In this document: one piece after another, positions 55,076-62,287 of the stretch
Layout: every line of letters begins with the position of its first letter
Numbering within the stretch: the stretch's first letter is position 1
From: Streptomyces sp. PCS3-D2
GTDB taxonomy: Bacteria; Actinomycetota; Actinomycetes; Streptomycetales; Streptomycetaceae
Reading direction: 5' to 3'
Assembly (NCBI RefSeq): GCF_000612545.2
Contig: NZ_CP097800.1
Span: forward strand, 2,167,001-2,231,000
DNA: 64,000 bases
Notes under the pieces: model-generated
What the model was told of the DNA's origin: nothing
What the model saw: the letters and a program-made list of their open reading frames with translations, nothing else
Databases searched by the model: none
Translations under genes and position numbers: made by a program

Positions 55076-55437
55076 CGGCGTCTCCTCGTCGTCGGTACGT
55101 TCGCGTGCGGGCGATCGTGAGAACCTGAGCGGCGGCAACAGGAACTGGCCGGTTATTGGCCATGAGATTCGCGCAGGCCGGTTTCCGGCGGCGCCGCTCG
55201 GTGTTTCGCTCCGATGACGAAGAGGTCTGCCGTGTTACGGCGCCATGAACGACCGGGATCGCGCACGGGCGGACCACGGCGAAGGGCGTCCGCCTCCGCC
55301 TGAGGGGCGGCGGTCGGATCGCGGGAGGAGTGCTGCGACCGGCCGCGGCAGTGACCCGGACGTCCTGGCTGGGGGAGCCTGATCGGGCTTCACGGGGTGA
55401 CTGCCGCGGCCGGAGCCTGGGGGCGGCCCGGGGGCCG
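55076..55437. other. 362-base intergenic region amtB-nsdA
   Basis: It follows the nsdA stop and precedes amtB on the minus strand. It contains the GlnR-like box at 55203-55238 and presumably the amtB promoter. The part from 55240 to 55437 is GC-rich without a visible gene, promoter or convincing terminator. Confidence 0.6.
55203..55238 (-). promoter_or_regulatory. Candidate GlnR box upstream of amtB
   Basis: On the minus strand GTAAC-n6-GACCT, four bases, then GTCAT-n6-GAAAC. The second half matches the GlnR pattern gTnAc-n6-GaAAc well; the first half has a good GTAAC but a weak GAAAC partner, and the spacing between halves is short. It lies 128-163 bases before the amtB ATG. Confidence 0.55.
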
Positions 55438-56928
55438 TCAGACGGCCTCCGCGGCCTCGGGCAGCCGTGAGGCGAGGTGGTCGGTGAGCCGGACCACCTC
55501 TGCGACGTCGCCGTATGCACGGGCGGCGCTGTCGACGGTCTTGCGCAGGCGGGTGTTCACCCGCTCCGAGCGCACCTTTCCCGCCACGTCGAGGGCCCGG
55601 TCGACGAAGACGGCGGCCTGCTCCGGCTCGCGCTGGAGCAGGTGGACGGTGGCCATGCCGATGAGGTTGAGGGCGTAGGACCGCTGGTGCTCCTGGTCCT
55701 TCCCGAAGAGCTCGACGGCCCGCTCCATGACGGGCTCGGCGAGGGAGGCGTACATGGGGCTGCGTCCGGCGACGTAGGCCAGGTCCCGGTACGAGTGGGA
55801 GTTTTCGCCGTTCAGCTCGGCCTCGGAGAAGAAGCGGATCCAGTCGGGCTCCGGCTCGTCCGCGAAGCCGACGTCGCCGAAGGTGTCCTCGGCCATCCGG
55901 ACGGCCCGCTTGCAGCGGCTGGGCTGGCCCATGTTGGCGTACGCGCGGGCCTCCATCGCATACAGCATGGCCTGGGTGCGGGGGCCGGCGCAGTCGCGGC
56001 TGCCGTACTGCGCGAGGTGGATGAGTTCGAGCGCGTCCTCGGGGCGGCCGAGGTGGATCATCTGGCGGCTCATCCCGGAGAGGATGTACGAGCCGAGCGG
56101 CTTGTCCCCGGCCTCCTTCGCGGCGTGCAGCGCGAGGACGAAGTACTTCTGCGCGGTGGGGTGCAGGCCGATGTCGTAGCTCATCCAGCCGGCCAGCTCG
56201 GCGAGTTCCGCGGCGACCTTGAAGAGCCGCTTCATGACCGGGGCGGGATGGTTCTCCTGGAGCAGGTCGGTGACCTCGTGGAGCTGGCCCACGACGGCCT
56301 TGCGGCGCAGCCCGCCGCCGCACTGGGCGTCCCACTGCCGGAACATGACGGTGGTGGCGTCGAGGAGGTCGAGCTCGGGTTCGGAGAGCCGGGGCGGGCG
56401 GTGGCCGCCGAGGGCTCCCGTCGGCCCCGCCCCGCGCGGTCCCGGGTCGGCGGCCGGGGCCGGTACGAGCCAGCGCTGCATGGGCTCGATGAGGGCGGGG
56501 CCCGCGGAGAGCGCGAGGGAGGGCCCGAGGAAGCCGCGGCGGGCCAGCATCAGGTCGCTGCGGGAGAACTCGCCGAGCAGTTCGACGGTCTGCGGGCCGG
56601 CCCAGGGCAGGTCGACCCCGGAGACGGAGGGGGTCTGGTGCGCGGTGCGCAGCCCGAGCTGTTCGATGGCGACGACGGAGCCGAAGCGCTCGGAGAACAG
56701 CTCGGACAGGATCCTCGGCACGGGCTCGCGGGGCTGCTCACCGTCCAGCCAGCGGCGCACCCGGGAGGTGTCCGTGCTGATGTGGTGGGCGCCCATCTGC
56801 CGGGCCCGGCGGTTGACCTGCCGGGCGAGCTCGCCCTTCGACCAGCCGCTGCGGACGAACCACGAGGTCAGCTGTTCGTTGCGCGCAGCAGCGTCGTCGA
56901 TCGTTCCGCTTGCGCCGTTGCCGCTCAC
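55438..56928 (-). CDS. nsdA: NsdA-type regulatory protein with TPR-like repeats
   Basis: Protein of 496 residues. An N-terminal helix-turn-helix-like part (WFVRSGWSKGELARQVNRRARQMGAHHISTDTSRVRRWL) is followed by helical TPR-like repeats (for example QKYFVLALHAAKEAGDKPLG and ALNLIGMATVHLLQREPEQA). The position next to amtB and the length correspond to S. coelicolor NsdA, as I recall, a negative regulator of sporulation and antibiotic production. The GTG at 56928 is preceded by a GGGGG run. It is monocistronic with a long leader containing a palindrome. Its biochemical action is unknown. Confidence 0.88.
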   Translation of the reverse strand: MSGNGASGTIDDAAARNEQLTSWFVRSGWSKGELARQVNRRARQMGAHHISTDTSRVRRWLDGEQPREPVPRILSELFSERFGSVVAIEQLGLRTAHQTPSVSGVDLPWAGPQTVELLGEFSRSDLMLARRGFLGPSLALSAGPALIEPMQRWLVPAPAADPGPRGAGPTGALGGHRPPRLSEPELDLLDATTVMFRQWDAQCGGGLRRKAVVGQLHEVTDLLQENHPAPVMKRLFKVAAELAELAGWMSYDIGLHPTAQKYFVLALHAAKEAGDKPLGSYILSGMSRQMIHLGRPEDALELIHLAQYGSRDCAGPRTQAMLYAMEARAYANMGQPSRCKRAVRMAEDTFGDVGFADEPEPDWIRFFSEAELNGENSHSYRDLAYVAGRSPMYASLAEPVMERAVELFGKDQEHQRSYALNLIGMATVHLLQREPEQAAVFVDRALDVAGKVRSERVNTRLRKTVDSAARAYGDVAEVVRLTDHLASRLPEAAEAV

Positions 56929-57363
56929 TGGAACGCCCCCATCTGCTCAGTCTTCTCCCTACGAAACCCTGGCCGGGAAGCCGGGCGTCACCACGGACCT
57001 TCACAGGTCCTTCACCCATTGCCTCCGGCATACCCACGCGTGGGCCCGCCTCGGGGTTCGTGCACCGAAAGTAATCCTACGATCACCCCTGCGGCGAGGC
57101 CGTTCGCGGAAACGCCACCATTCGCCACCCCTTCGAATGAACGCGCCACCGGCCAGGCGCGATTCACTTGACACGAAGGCGAAACGGACCGGTTGGACTG
57201 GAGTGCGCTCGGGGCGCGCGTGGCGAGGAGTGCGCCGGGCGGGCAGCACCGGGCACTCCCCCGCCGCCCTGCGGCGGAGGTCCGCGGGGCGGCGCGGCGG
57301 GCTCCCCGGCTCCCTCACCGCAGGCGTCGTAACCACCGGCGCGTCCGACCCGTTGGAGGGGGC
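56929..57363. other. 435-base divergent intergenic region nsdA / Prim-Pol gene
   Basis: It holds the nsdA leader and promoter at 56995-57079. Nearer the other gene is a TTGACA hexamer (57168-57173) on the plus strand without a matching -10. No small open frame looks coding. The stretch 57190-57360 is GC-rich and featureless. Confidence 0.5.
56995..57079 (-). promoter_or_regulatory. nsdA promoter and leader elements
   Basis: A perfect -10 TAGGAT is at 57074-57079 (minus) with no clear -35. Downstream in the leader are the 12-bp palindrome CCCACGCGTGGG (57033-57044) and the hairpin GGACCT-GTGA-AGGTCC (56995-57010). The message would have about 140 bases before the GTG. Confidence 0.5.
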
Positions 57364-58044
57364 ATGGGCATGGGCATGGGCTTCACGATCGGCAGCAGCC
57401 GCGGCACCAAGGAGTTCCGTTCCGGTACCCGGCGCCGCGGCCGGACCTCGGAGTGCACGACGGTGGCGGAGTACACCGGGCTGTGGGGCTGGGACGTGGT
57501 CCCCGGGGCGCGCGCGGCGGCGCCCTCCCGCGACTGCTCCTGCGGGGACGGCCGGTGCGCCGCACCCGGAGCGCATCCGCTGGCCTTCGCCCCCACGGTC
57601 CCGGCCGGCGCCACTCTGGACGAGGTCACCGAGGCCTGGGGCGACTGTCCCGGCGCGGCGGTCATGCTCCCGGTGGGCCGCGCCTTCGACGTCATCGAGG
57701 TCTCCGAGGAGGCCGGGCGGCGCGCGCTGGTGCGGCTGGAGCGTATGGGCCTGCCGCTCGGCCCGGTCATCGCCACCGCGGACGGCCGCGCGCAGTTCTT
57801 CGTCGCTCCCGGGGCGGCGGCGGAGCTGCCGCAGCTGCTGTACCGGATGGGCTGGGACGACGCCGACCTGGACCTGCACGCCCTGGGCCCGGGGGCCTTC
57901 GTGACGGCCCCGCCCTCGGACCGGGGCGGGCTCGGCCGGGTCCGCTGGCTGCGGCCGCCCGCCCTCGACTCGGCGGGCGGCCCGCCGCAGGCACGGCTGC
58001 TGCTGGGCACCCTGGCGTACATCTGCCACCGGTTCCGCCGCTGA
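57364..58044 (+). CDS. Bifunctional DNA primase/polymerase (Prim-Pol) domain protein
   Basis: Protein of 226 residues. After a basic start (MGMGMGFTIGSSRGTKEFRS) it contains YTGLWGWDVVPGARA and the cysteine/histidine element CSCGDGRCAAPGAHPLAF, typical of the Prim-Pol fold in actinobacteria; DVIEVSEEAGRRAL occupies the place of the catalytic acidic segment. Primase or polymerase activity is uncertain because the acidic triad is not obvious. GGAGGGGG precedes the ATG at 57364; the ATG at 57370 is equally likely. It converges on ftsY with a terminator between. Confidence 0.75.
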   Translation: MGMGMGFTIGSSRGTKEFRSGTRRRGRTSECTTVAEYTGLWGWDVVPGARAAAPSRDCSCGDGRCAAPGAHPLAFAPTVPAGATLDEVTEAWGDCPGAAVMLPVGRAFDVIEVSEEAGRRALVRLERMGLPLGPVIATADGRAQFFVAPGAAAELPQLLYRMGWDDADLDLHALGPGAFVTAPPSDRGGLGRVRWLRPPALDSAGGPPQARLLLGTLAYICHRFRR

Positions 58045-58059
58045 GAGGCCCCGTACGCG

Positions 58060-58099
58060 CCGGTGCCCCCGCGTTCCTCACGGAAGGCGGGGGCACCGG
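58060..58099. terminator. Two-way terminator between Prim-Pol gene and ftsY
   Basis: CCGGTGCCCCCGC and GCGGGGGCACCGG are perfect 13-bp complements with a 14-base loop, 15 bases after the Prim-Pol stop and 18 from the ftsY stop. Confidence 0.8.
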
Positions 58100-58117
58100 T
58101 GTCTGCGCGGGCGGTGC

Positions 58118-59332
58118 TCAGTCGCCGATCAGGGCGTCCACGAACGCCTCGGGCTCGAACGGAGCCAGGTCGTCCGCACCCTCGCCGAGACCGACGAGCT
58201 TGACCGGGACGCCCAGTTCGCGCTGGACGGCGACGACGATGCCGCCCTTGGCCGTGCCGTCGAGCTTGGTGAGCACGATGCCGGTGATGTCGACGACCTC
58301 GGCGAAGACACGCGCCTGGGTCAGGCCGTTCTGCCCCGTGGTGGCGTCCAGGACCAGCAGGATCTCGTCCAGCGGGCCGTGCTTCTCGACGACGCGCTTG
58401 ACCTTGCCGAGCTCGTCCATGAGGCCGGTCTTGGTGTGCAGTCGGCCGGCGGTGTCGATGAGCACGACGTCGGCACCCTCGGCGATGCCCTCCTTGACCG
58501 CGTCGTAGGCGATCGAGGCCGGGTCGCCGCCCTCGGGGCCGCGGACGGTACGGGCGCCGACGCGCTCGCCCCAGGTCTGCAGCTGGTCGGCGGCCGCGGC
58601 GCGGAAGGTGTCGGCCGCGCCGAGCACCACGCTGCGGCCGTCCGCGACGAGCACCCGGGCCAGCTTGCCGGTGGTGGTGGTCTTGCCGGTGCCGTTGACG
58701 CCGACGACCATGATCACGCCGGGGGTGTCCTCGCCGCTCTCCGTCTTCACGGCCCGGTCGAAGTCGGTGCCGACCAGGGTCAGCAGCTCTTCCTTGAGCA
58801 GGGCGCGCAGATCGGCCGGAGTGCGGGTGCCGAGGACCTTGACCCGCTCACGGAGCCGCTCGACGAGCTCCTGGGTGGGCACGACGCCGACGTCGGCGAC
58901 GAGGAGGGTCTCCTCGATCTCCTCCCAGGTGTCCTCGTCGAGGTGCTCGCGCGAGAGCAGCGTGAGCAGTCCCTTGCCGAGGGAGTTCTGCGAACGGGCG
59001 AGACGCGCGCGGAGCCGGACCAGGCGGCCGGCGGCGGGCTCGGGCACCTCGATCTCGGGCGCGGCCGGGACCGCCTCCGGCTCGGCGGCCGGCGCTTCGA
59101 CGGGAGCCCCGGCTCCCGGGAGCCCGACCTCCTCGATCGTGCGGCGCGGCTCTTCCGCCGTCTCTACGGCGTCCTCCCCCACCTGCGGCTCGGCGGGCGG
59201 GGCAGTGATGGTCGGCGTGCTCTGCGGTGCCGGGGGCGGCAGCTGCTTCTTCTTGCGGCTGCTGACCACGAGCCCGCTGATCACGCCGACCGCGACCAGG
59301 GCGATGACTACAGCAAGGATGAGGATGTCCAT
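58118..59332 (-). CDS. ftsY: Signal recognition particle receptor FtsY
   Basis: GTPase of 404 residues. It starts with a membrane segment (MDILILAVVIALVAVGVISG) and a proline/glutamate-rich linker, typical of actinobacterial FtsY. The NG domain has VVGVNGTGKTTTTGKLARVL (G1), DTAGRLHTKTGLMDEL (G3), LTKLDGTAKGGIV (G4) and LVGLGEGADDL. It receives SRP-ribosome complexes at the membrane. The ATG at 59332 lies 309 bases from the divergent oxidoreductase gene. Confidence 0.95.
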   Translation of the reverse strand: MDILILAVVIALVAVGVISGLVVSSRKKKQLPPPAPQSTPTITAPPAEPQVGEDAVETAEEPRRTIEEVGLPGAGAPVEAPAAEPEAVPAAPEIEVPEPAAGRLVRLRARLARSQNSLGKGLLTLLSREHLDEDTWEEIEETLLVADVGVVPTQELVERLRERVKVLGTRTPADLRALLKEELLTLVGTDFDRAVKTESGEDTPGVIMVVGVNGTGKTTTTGKLARVLVADGRSVVLGAADTFRAAAADQLQTWGERVGARTVRGPEGGDPASIAYDAVKEGIAEGADVVLIDTAGRLHTKTGLMDELGKVKRVVEKHGPLDEILLVLDATTGQNGLTQARVFAEVVDITGIVLTKLDGTAKGGIVVAVQRELGVPVKLVGLGEGADDLAPFEPEAFVDALIGD

Positions 59333-59641
59333 AACCCCCCCAGTATCGGCCACGGCCACCGCGGAGCCGGGAACCCGGGCTCGCGGGCCGGGGACAAGCC
59401 CCTGTCTGCGGTTTCGGCTCCGCGGCCGCGCCGACGGGTGGCCCTGCCCGCACCCCCTCGGGGAGCAGCCGCGCGAGTGCCGGCCGGGCCGCCGGAACCG
59501 TTCCCGGCGCGAGGGCGGCTGCGCCGGTCCGGCCCCGGCCCCGGAGCCGGGGGCCGCTCGCGGGACACCTGTCCAACTGACAACTCGTCAGCTAACGTCC
59601 TCTCCACCACTCCACCCCGTCCGGCGAAGGGGGACTCCGCC
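59333..59641. other. 309-base divergent region ftsY / oxidoreductase gene
   Basis: GC-rich. It contains an imperfect hairpin near 59530-59556 (CGGCCCC...GGGGGCCG) and the operator-like repeat at 59577-59591. No reading frame in it looks coding. No clear ftsY promoter seen. Confidence 0.5.
59577..59591 (+). promoter_or_regulatory. Operator-like inverted repeat before the LLM oxidoreductase gene
   Basis: CTGAC-AACTC-GTCAG is a perfect 5-bp inverted repeat with five-base spacer, 50 bases upstream of the ATG at 59642 and just before a -10-like TAACGT (59594-59599). It suits a small dimeric repressor (MarR/HxlR size). Confidence 0.4.
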
Positions 59642-60628
59642 ATGCCCATCACCGTGGCCCGGTTCAATCTGGTCGACCCGAACGGCACCCCCGAGTCCCT
59701 CTCGGCCCGCTACAGGGCCGCGCTGGAGATGGCGCGCTACGCGGACGACCGCGGAATGGACACCGTCCAGACCGAGGAGCACCACGGCACGGACAACAAC
59801 TGGCTTCCCTCCCCCTTCGCCTTCGCGGGCGCGGTCTTCGGCGCGACCCGTCGGATCACCGTCACCGTGTCGGCGGTCATCGGCCCGCTGCACGACCCCT
59901 TGAAGGTCGCCGAGGACATCGCCGTACTGGACCTGCTGAGCGGCGGGCGCCTGGTGACCGTCGCGGGGATCGGCTACCGGCCCGAGGAATACGAGCAGCA
60001 CGGCGTGGAGTGGGGCCGGCGCGGCAGGCTCCAGGACGAGCTGCTGGAGACCCTGCTGAAGGCGTGGACCGGCCGGCCGTTCGAGTTCCGCGGCCGCACG
60101 GTACGGGTCACCCCGACTCCCCTCACCCGGCCGCACCCGCTGCTGCTGGTGGGTGGCAGTTCGGAGGCGGCCGCGCGCCGCGCCGCCCGACTCGGGCTGC
60201 CCTTCTTCCCCAGCGCGCACCTGCCGGAGCTGGAGGCGTACTACACGGCGCGGCTGGCGGAGTACGGCACGGAGGGCTTCTGCATGATGCCCGCGGCCGA
60301 GACCCCACTGCTGCACGTCGCGCAGGACCCGGACCGGGTGTGGGCCGAGCACGGTGAACACTTCCTGCACGAGGCCGGGACGTACGCGTCCTGGCAGTCG
60401 AAGGACATCCGCAGCGCCGTGCGGTCGTCCGCCCGCTCGGTGGCGGAGCTGCGCGCGGAGGGCGTCTACCGGGTGCTGACCCCGGACGAGGCGGTCGCAT
60501 ACGGCCGGAGCGCCGGCGCGGCGGGCAACCTGGTGCTGCACCCGCTGTGCGGGGGGATGCCGCTGGACGAGGGCTGGCGCAGCCTGCACCTGCTGTGCGA
60601 ACAGGTACTGCCCCGGCTCAGGGGCTGA
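59642..60628 (+). CDS. LLM class flavin-dependent oxidoreductase
   Basis: Luciferase-like TIM-barrel protein of 328 residues. It has MARYADDRGMDTVQTEEHHG, VTVSAVIGPLHDPLKVAEDI and DLLSGGRLVTVAGIGYRPEEY, typical of bacterial LLM enzymes using FMNH2 or F420. The ATG at 59642 is the first codon of the conserved region (MPITVARFNLVDPNGTP). The substrate is unknown. The stop codon lies inside a 17-bp terminator stem. It is convergent with glcP. Confidence 0.85.
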   Translation: MPITVARFNLVDPNGTPESLSARYRAALEMARYADDRGMDTVQTEEHHGTDNNWLPSPFAFAGAVFGATRRITVTVSAVIGPLHDPLKVAEDIAVLDLLSGGRLVTVAGIGYRPEEYEQHGVEWGRRGRLQDELLETLLKAWTGRPFEFRGRTVRVTPTPLTRPHPLLLVGGSSEAAARRAARLGLPFFPSAHLPELEAYYTARLAEYGTEGFCMMPAAETPLLHVAQDPDRVWAEHGEHFLHEAGTYASWQSKDIRSAVRSSARSVAELRAEGVYRVLTPDEAVAYGRSAGAAGNLVLHPLCGGMPLDEGWRSLHLLCEQVLPRLRG

Positions 60629-60642
60629 GCCGGGGCAGTACC
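60604..60642. terminator. Two-way terminator overlapping the oxidoreductase stop codon
   Basis: GGTACTGCCCCGGCTCA and TGAGCCGGGGCAGTACC are perfect 17-bp complements with a GGGGC loop. The first three bases of the right arm are the TGA stop. It also lies 27 bases from the glcP stop on the other strand. Confidence 0.85.
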
Positions 60643-60669
60643 GAGGAGACGGGGTGGTGGCGGGGATGG

Positions 60670-62103
60670 TTACCCCATCTCCTCCAGCGCCTTGCCCTTG
60701 GTCTCCGGCACCCATTTGAGGACGAACGGGATCGAGAGCAGTGCGAAGACGGTGTAGATCACGTAGGCACCGGACAGGTTCCAGTCCGAGAGGGACGGGA
60801 ACGAGACGGTGATGACCCAGTTGGCGATCCACTGGGCCGAGGCGGCGACGCCGAGCGCCGCGGCACGGATGCGGTTCGGGAACATCTCGCCGAGCAGCAC
60901 CCAGACGACCACGCCCCAGGACAGAGCGAAGAAGAGCACGAAGGCGTGTGCGGCGACCAGGGCCACCGTGGCCTGGGCGTCGGGGAGGGTGATGTCGTCC
61001 CCGGTGCCGGTGGTGAAGGAGAACGCCCACGCGCACAGGCCGAGGGAGACGGCCATGCCCGCCGAGCCGATGAGGGCGAGCGGCTTGCGGCCGATCCGGT
61101 CCACGAAGATCATCGCGATCACCGTGCCGACGATGTTGATGATCGACGTGGTGAAGGAGTAGAGGAACGAGCTGGTCGGGTCGATGCCGACCGACTGCCA
61201 CAGCGAGGAGCTGTAGTAGAAGATCACGTTGATGCCGACGAGCTGCTGGAAGAGCGAGAGGCCGATGCCGATCCAGACGATGGGCAGGAAGCCGAAGCGG
61301 CCGCCGAGCAGGTCCTTGAAGGTGGACTTGTGCTCGGAGTGCATCGCGTGCTCGATCTCGCGGACGCGCCCGTCCAAGTCGGCCCCGGAACCCTCGACCT
61401 CGGCCAGCACCTTCCTGGCGTCGGCGGTGCGGCCGACGGAGACCAGGAAGCGCGGGGACTCCGGGATGACGAAGGACAGCAGCCCGTAGAGGACGGCCGG
61501 GACGACCATGACGCCCAGCATCCACTGCCACGCCTCCAGGCCGCCGATGTCGCCGCGCTGGTCGCCGTCGGCGAGGTTGAGGATGCCCCAGTTGACGAGC
61601 TGGGAGATGGCGATGCCGATGACGATGGCGGCCTGCTGGAAGGAGGCGAGCCGGCCGCGGTAGGCGGGCGGGGAGACCTCGGCGATGTAGGCGGGACCGA
61701 TGACGGAGGCCATGCCGATGCCGAAGCCGCCGATCACCCGCCACATGGCGAGGTCCCAGAGGGCGAACGGCAGGGCCGAGCCGATGGCGCTGGCGGTGAA
61801 GAGGACGGCCGCGATCTGCATGCAGCGGATTCGGCCGATCCGGTCGGCGAGTCGCCCCGCGGTGGCGGCGCCGATGGCACAGCCGATCAGCGCGGCGGCG
61901 ATCACCTGGGCGAGCGCCTCCGAGCCGACGTCGAAGCGTTCCCGGATGGCGACGACGGCGCCGTTGATGACGGAGCTGTCGTACCCGAAGAGGAAGCCGC
62001 CCATGGCAGCGGCCGCGGTGATGAAGATGACGTGGCCGAGGTGGTCGGGCTGGGGCGAGGATCCGCCGCCGGACGCCGGGGACTGCGCAGTACTGCTGGT
62101 CAA
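60670..62103 (-). CDS. glcP: Sugar porter, glucose permease GlcP-type
   Basis: MFS sugar/H+ symporter of 477 residues with twelve membrane segments. Motifs: GGFLFGYDSSVINGAV, GRLADRIGRIRCMQ (loop 2-3), PESPRFLVSVGRT (after TM6), FVDRIGRKPLALIG (loop 8-9) and VPETKGKALEEMG (C-terminus). This is the pattern of Streptomyces GlcP, whose S. coelicolor gene sits next to smc as I recall. The TTG at 62103 has GGAG six bases upstream and gives LTSSTAQSPAS; no ATG or GTG is as well placed. A promoter with an operator in its spacer lies about 90 bases upstream. Confidence 0.88.
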   Translation of the reverse strand: MTSSTAQSPASGGGSSPQPDHLGHVIFITAAAAMGGFLFGYDSSVINGAVVAIRERFDVGSEALAQVIAAALIGCAIGAATAGRLADRIGRIRCMQIAAVLFTASAIGSALPFALWDLAMWRVIGGFGIGMASVIGPAYIAEVSPPAYRGRLASFQQAAIVIGIAISQLVNWGILNLADGDQRGDIGGLEAWQWMLGVMVVPAVLYGLLSFVIPESPRFLVSVGRTADARKVLAEVEGSGADLDGRVREIEHAMHSEHKSTFKDLLGGRFGFLPIVWIGIGLSLFQQLVGINVIFYYSSSLWQSVGIDPTSSFLYSFTTSIINIVGTVIAMIFVDRIGRKPLALIGSAGMAVSLGLCAWAFSFTTGTGDDITLPDAQATVALVAAHAFVLFFALSWGVVVWVLLGEMFPNRIRAAALGVAASAQWIANWVITVSFPSLSDWNLSGAYVIYTVFALLSIPFVLKWVPETKGKALEEMG

Positions 62104-62190
62104 GGTGTGCTCCGTGGGGGTTTCGTCCGTCCTTACAGTGGCGCACAGTTCAAGATCGGGCACCACCCGAAGTCGGGGGACAGCGGAGCG

Positions 62191-62277
62191 AGCCTATTCG
62201 TTCAATTTCTGAAGTCAAGGCCAGGGATGAAGCGCGCAGGAAGCACAGAGCGGCCATCTAGAATTCACTTCTTGAAC
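62191..62277 (-). promoter_or_regulatory. glcP promoter with paired operator-like repeats
   Basis: On the minus strand -35 TTGACT (62213-62218), 16 bases and -10 TAGGCT (62191-62196) form a vegetative-type promoter. TTCAATTTCTGAAG (62201-62214) lies in the spacer; a related TTCACTTCTTGAAC (62264-62277) lies 63 bp upstream, six helical turns. Both fit TTCA-n-TT-n2-TGAA. A repressor bridging the two sites would explain sugar control. Confidence 0.65.
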
Positions 62278-62287
62278 TAAACGCTCG

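Noticed and set aside
59588-62146. 852-codon minus-strand frame across the LLM gene and glcP
   Set aside because: Histidine/arginine-rich text typical of a shifted GC frame; GlcP and the LLM enzyme occupy the true frames.
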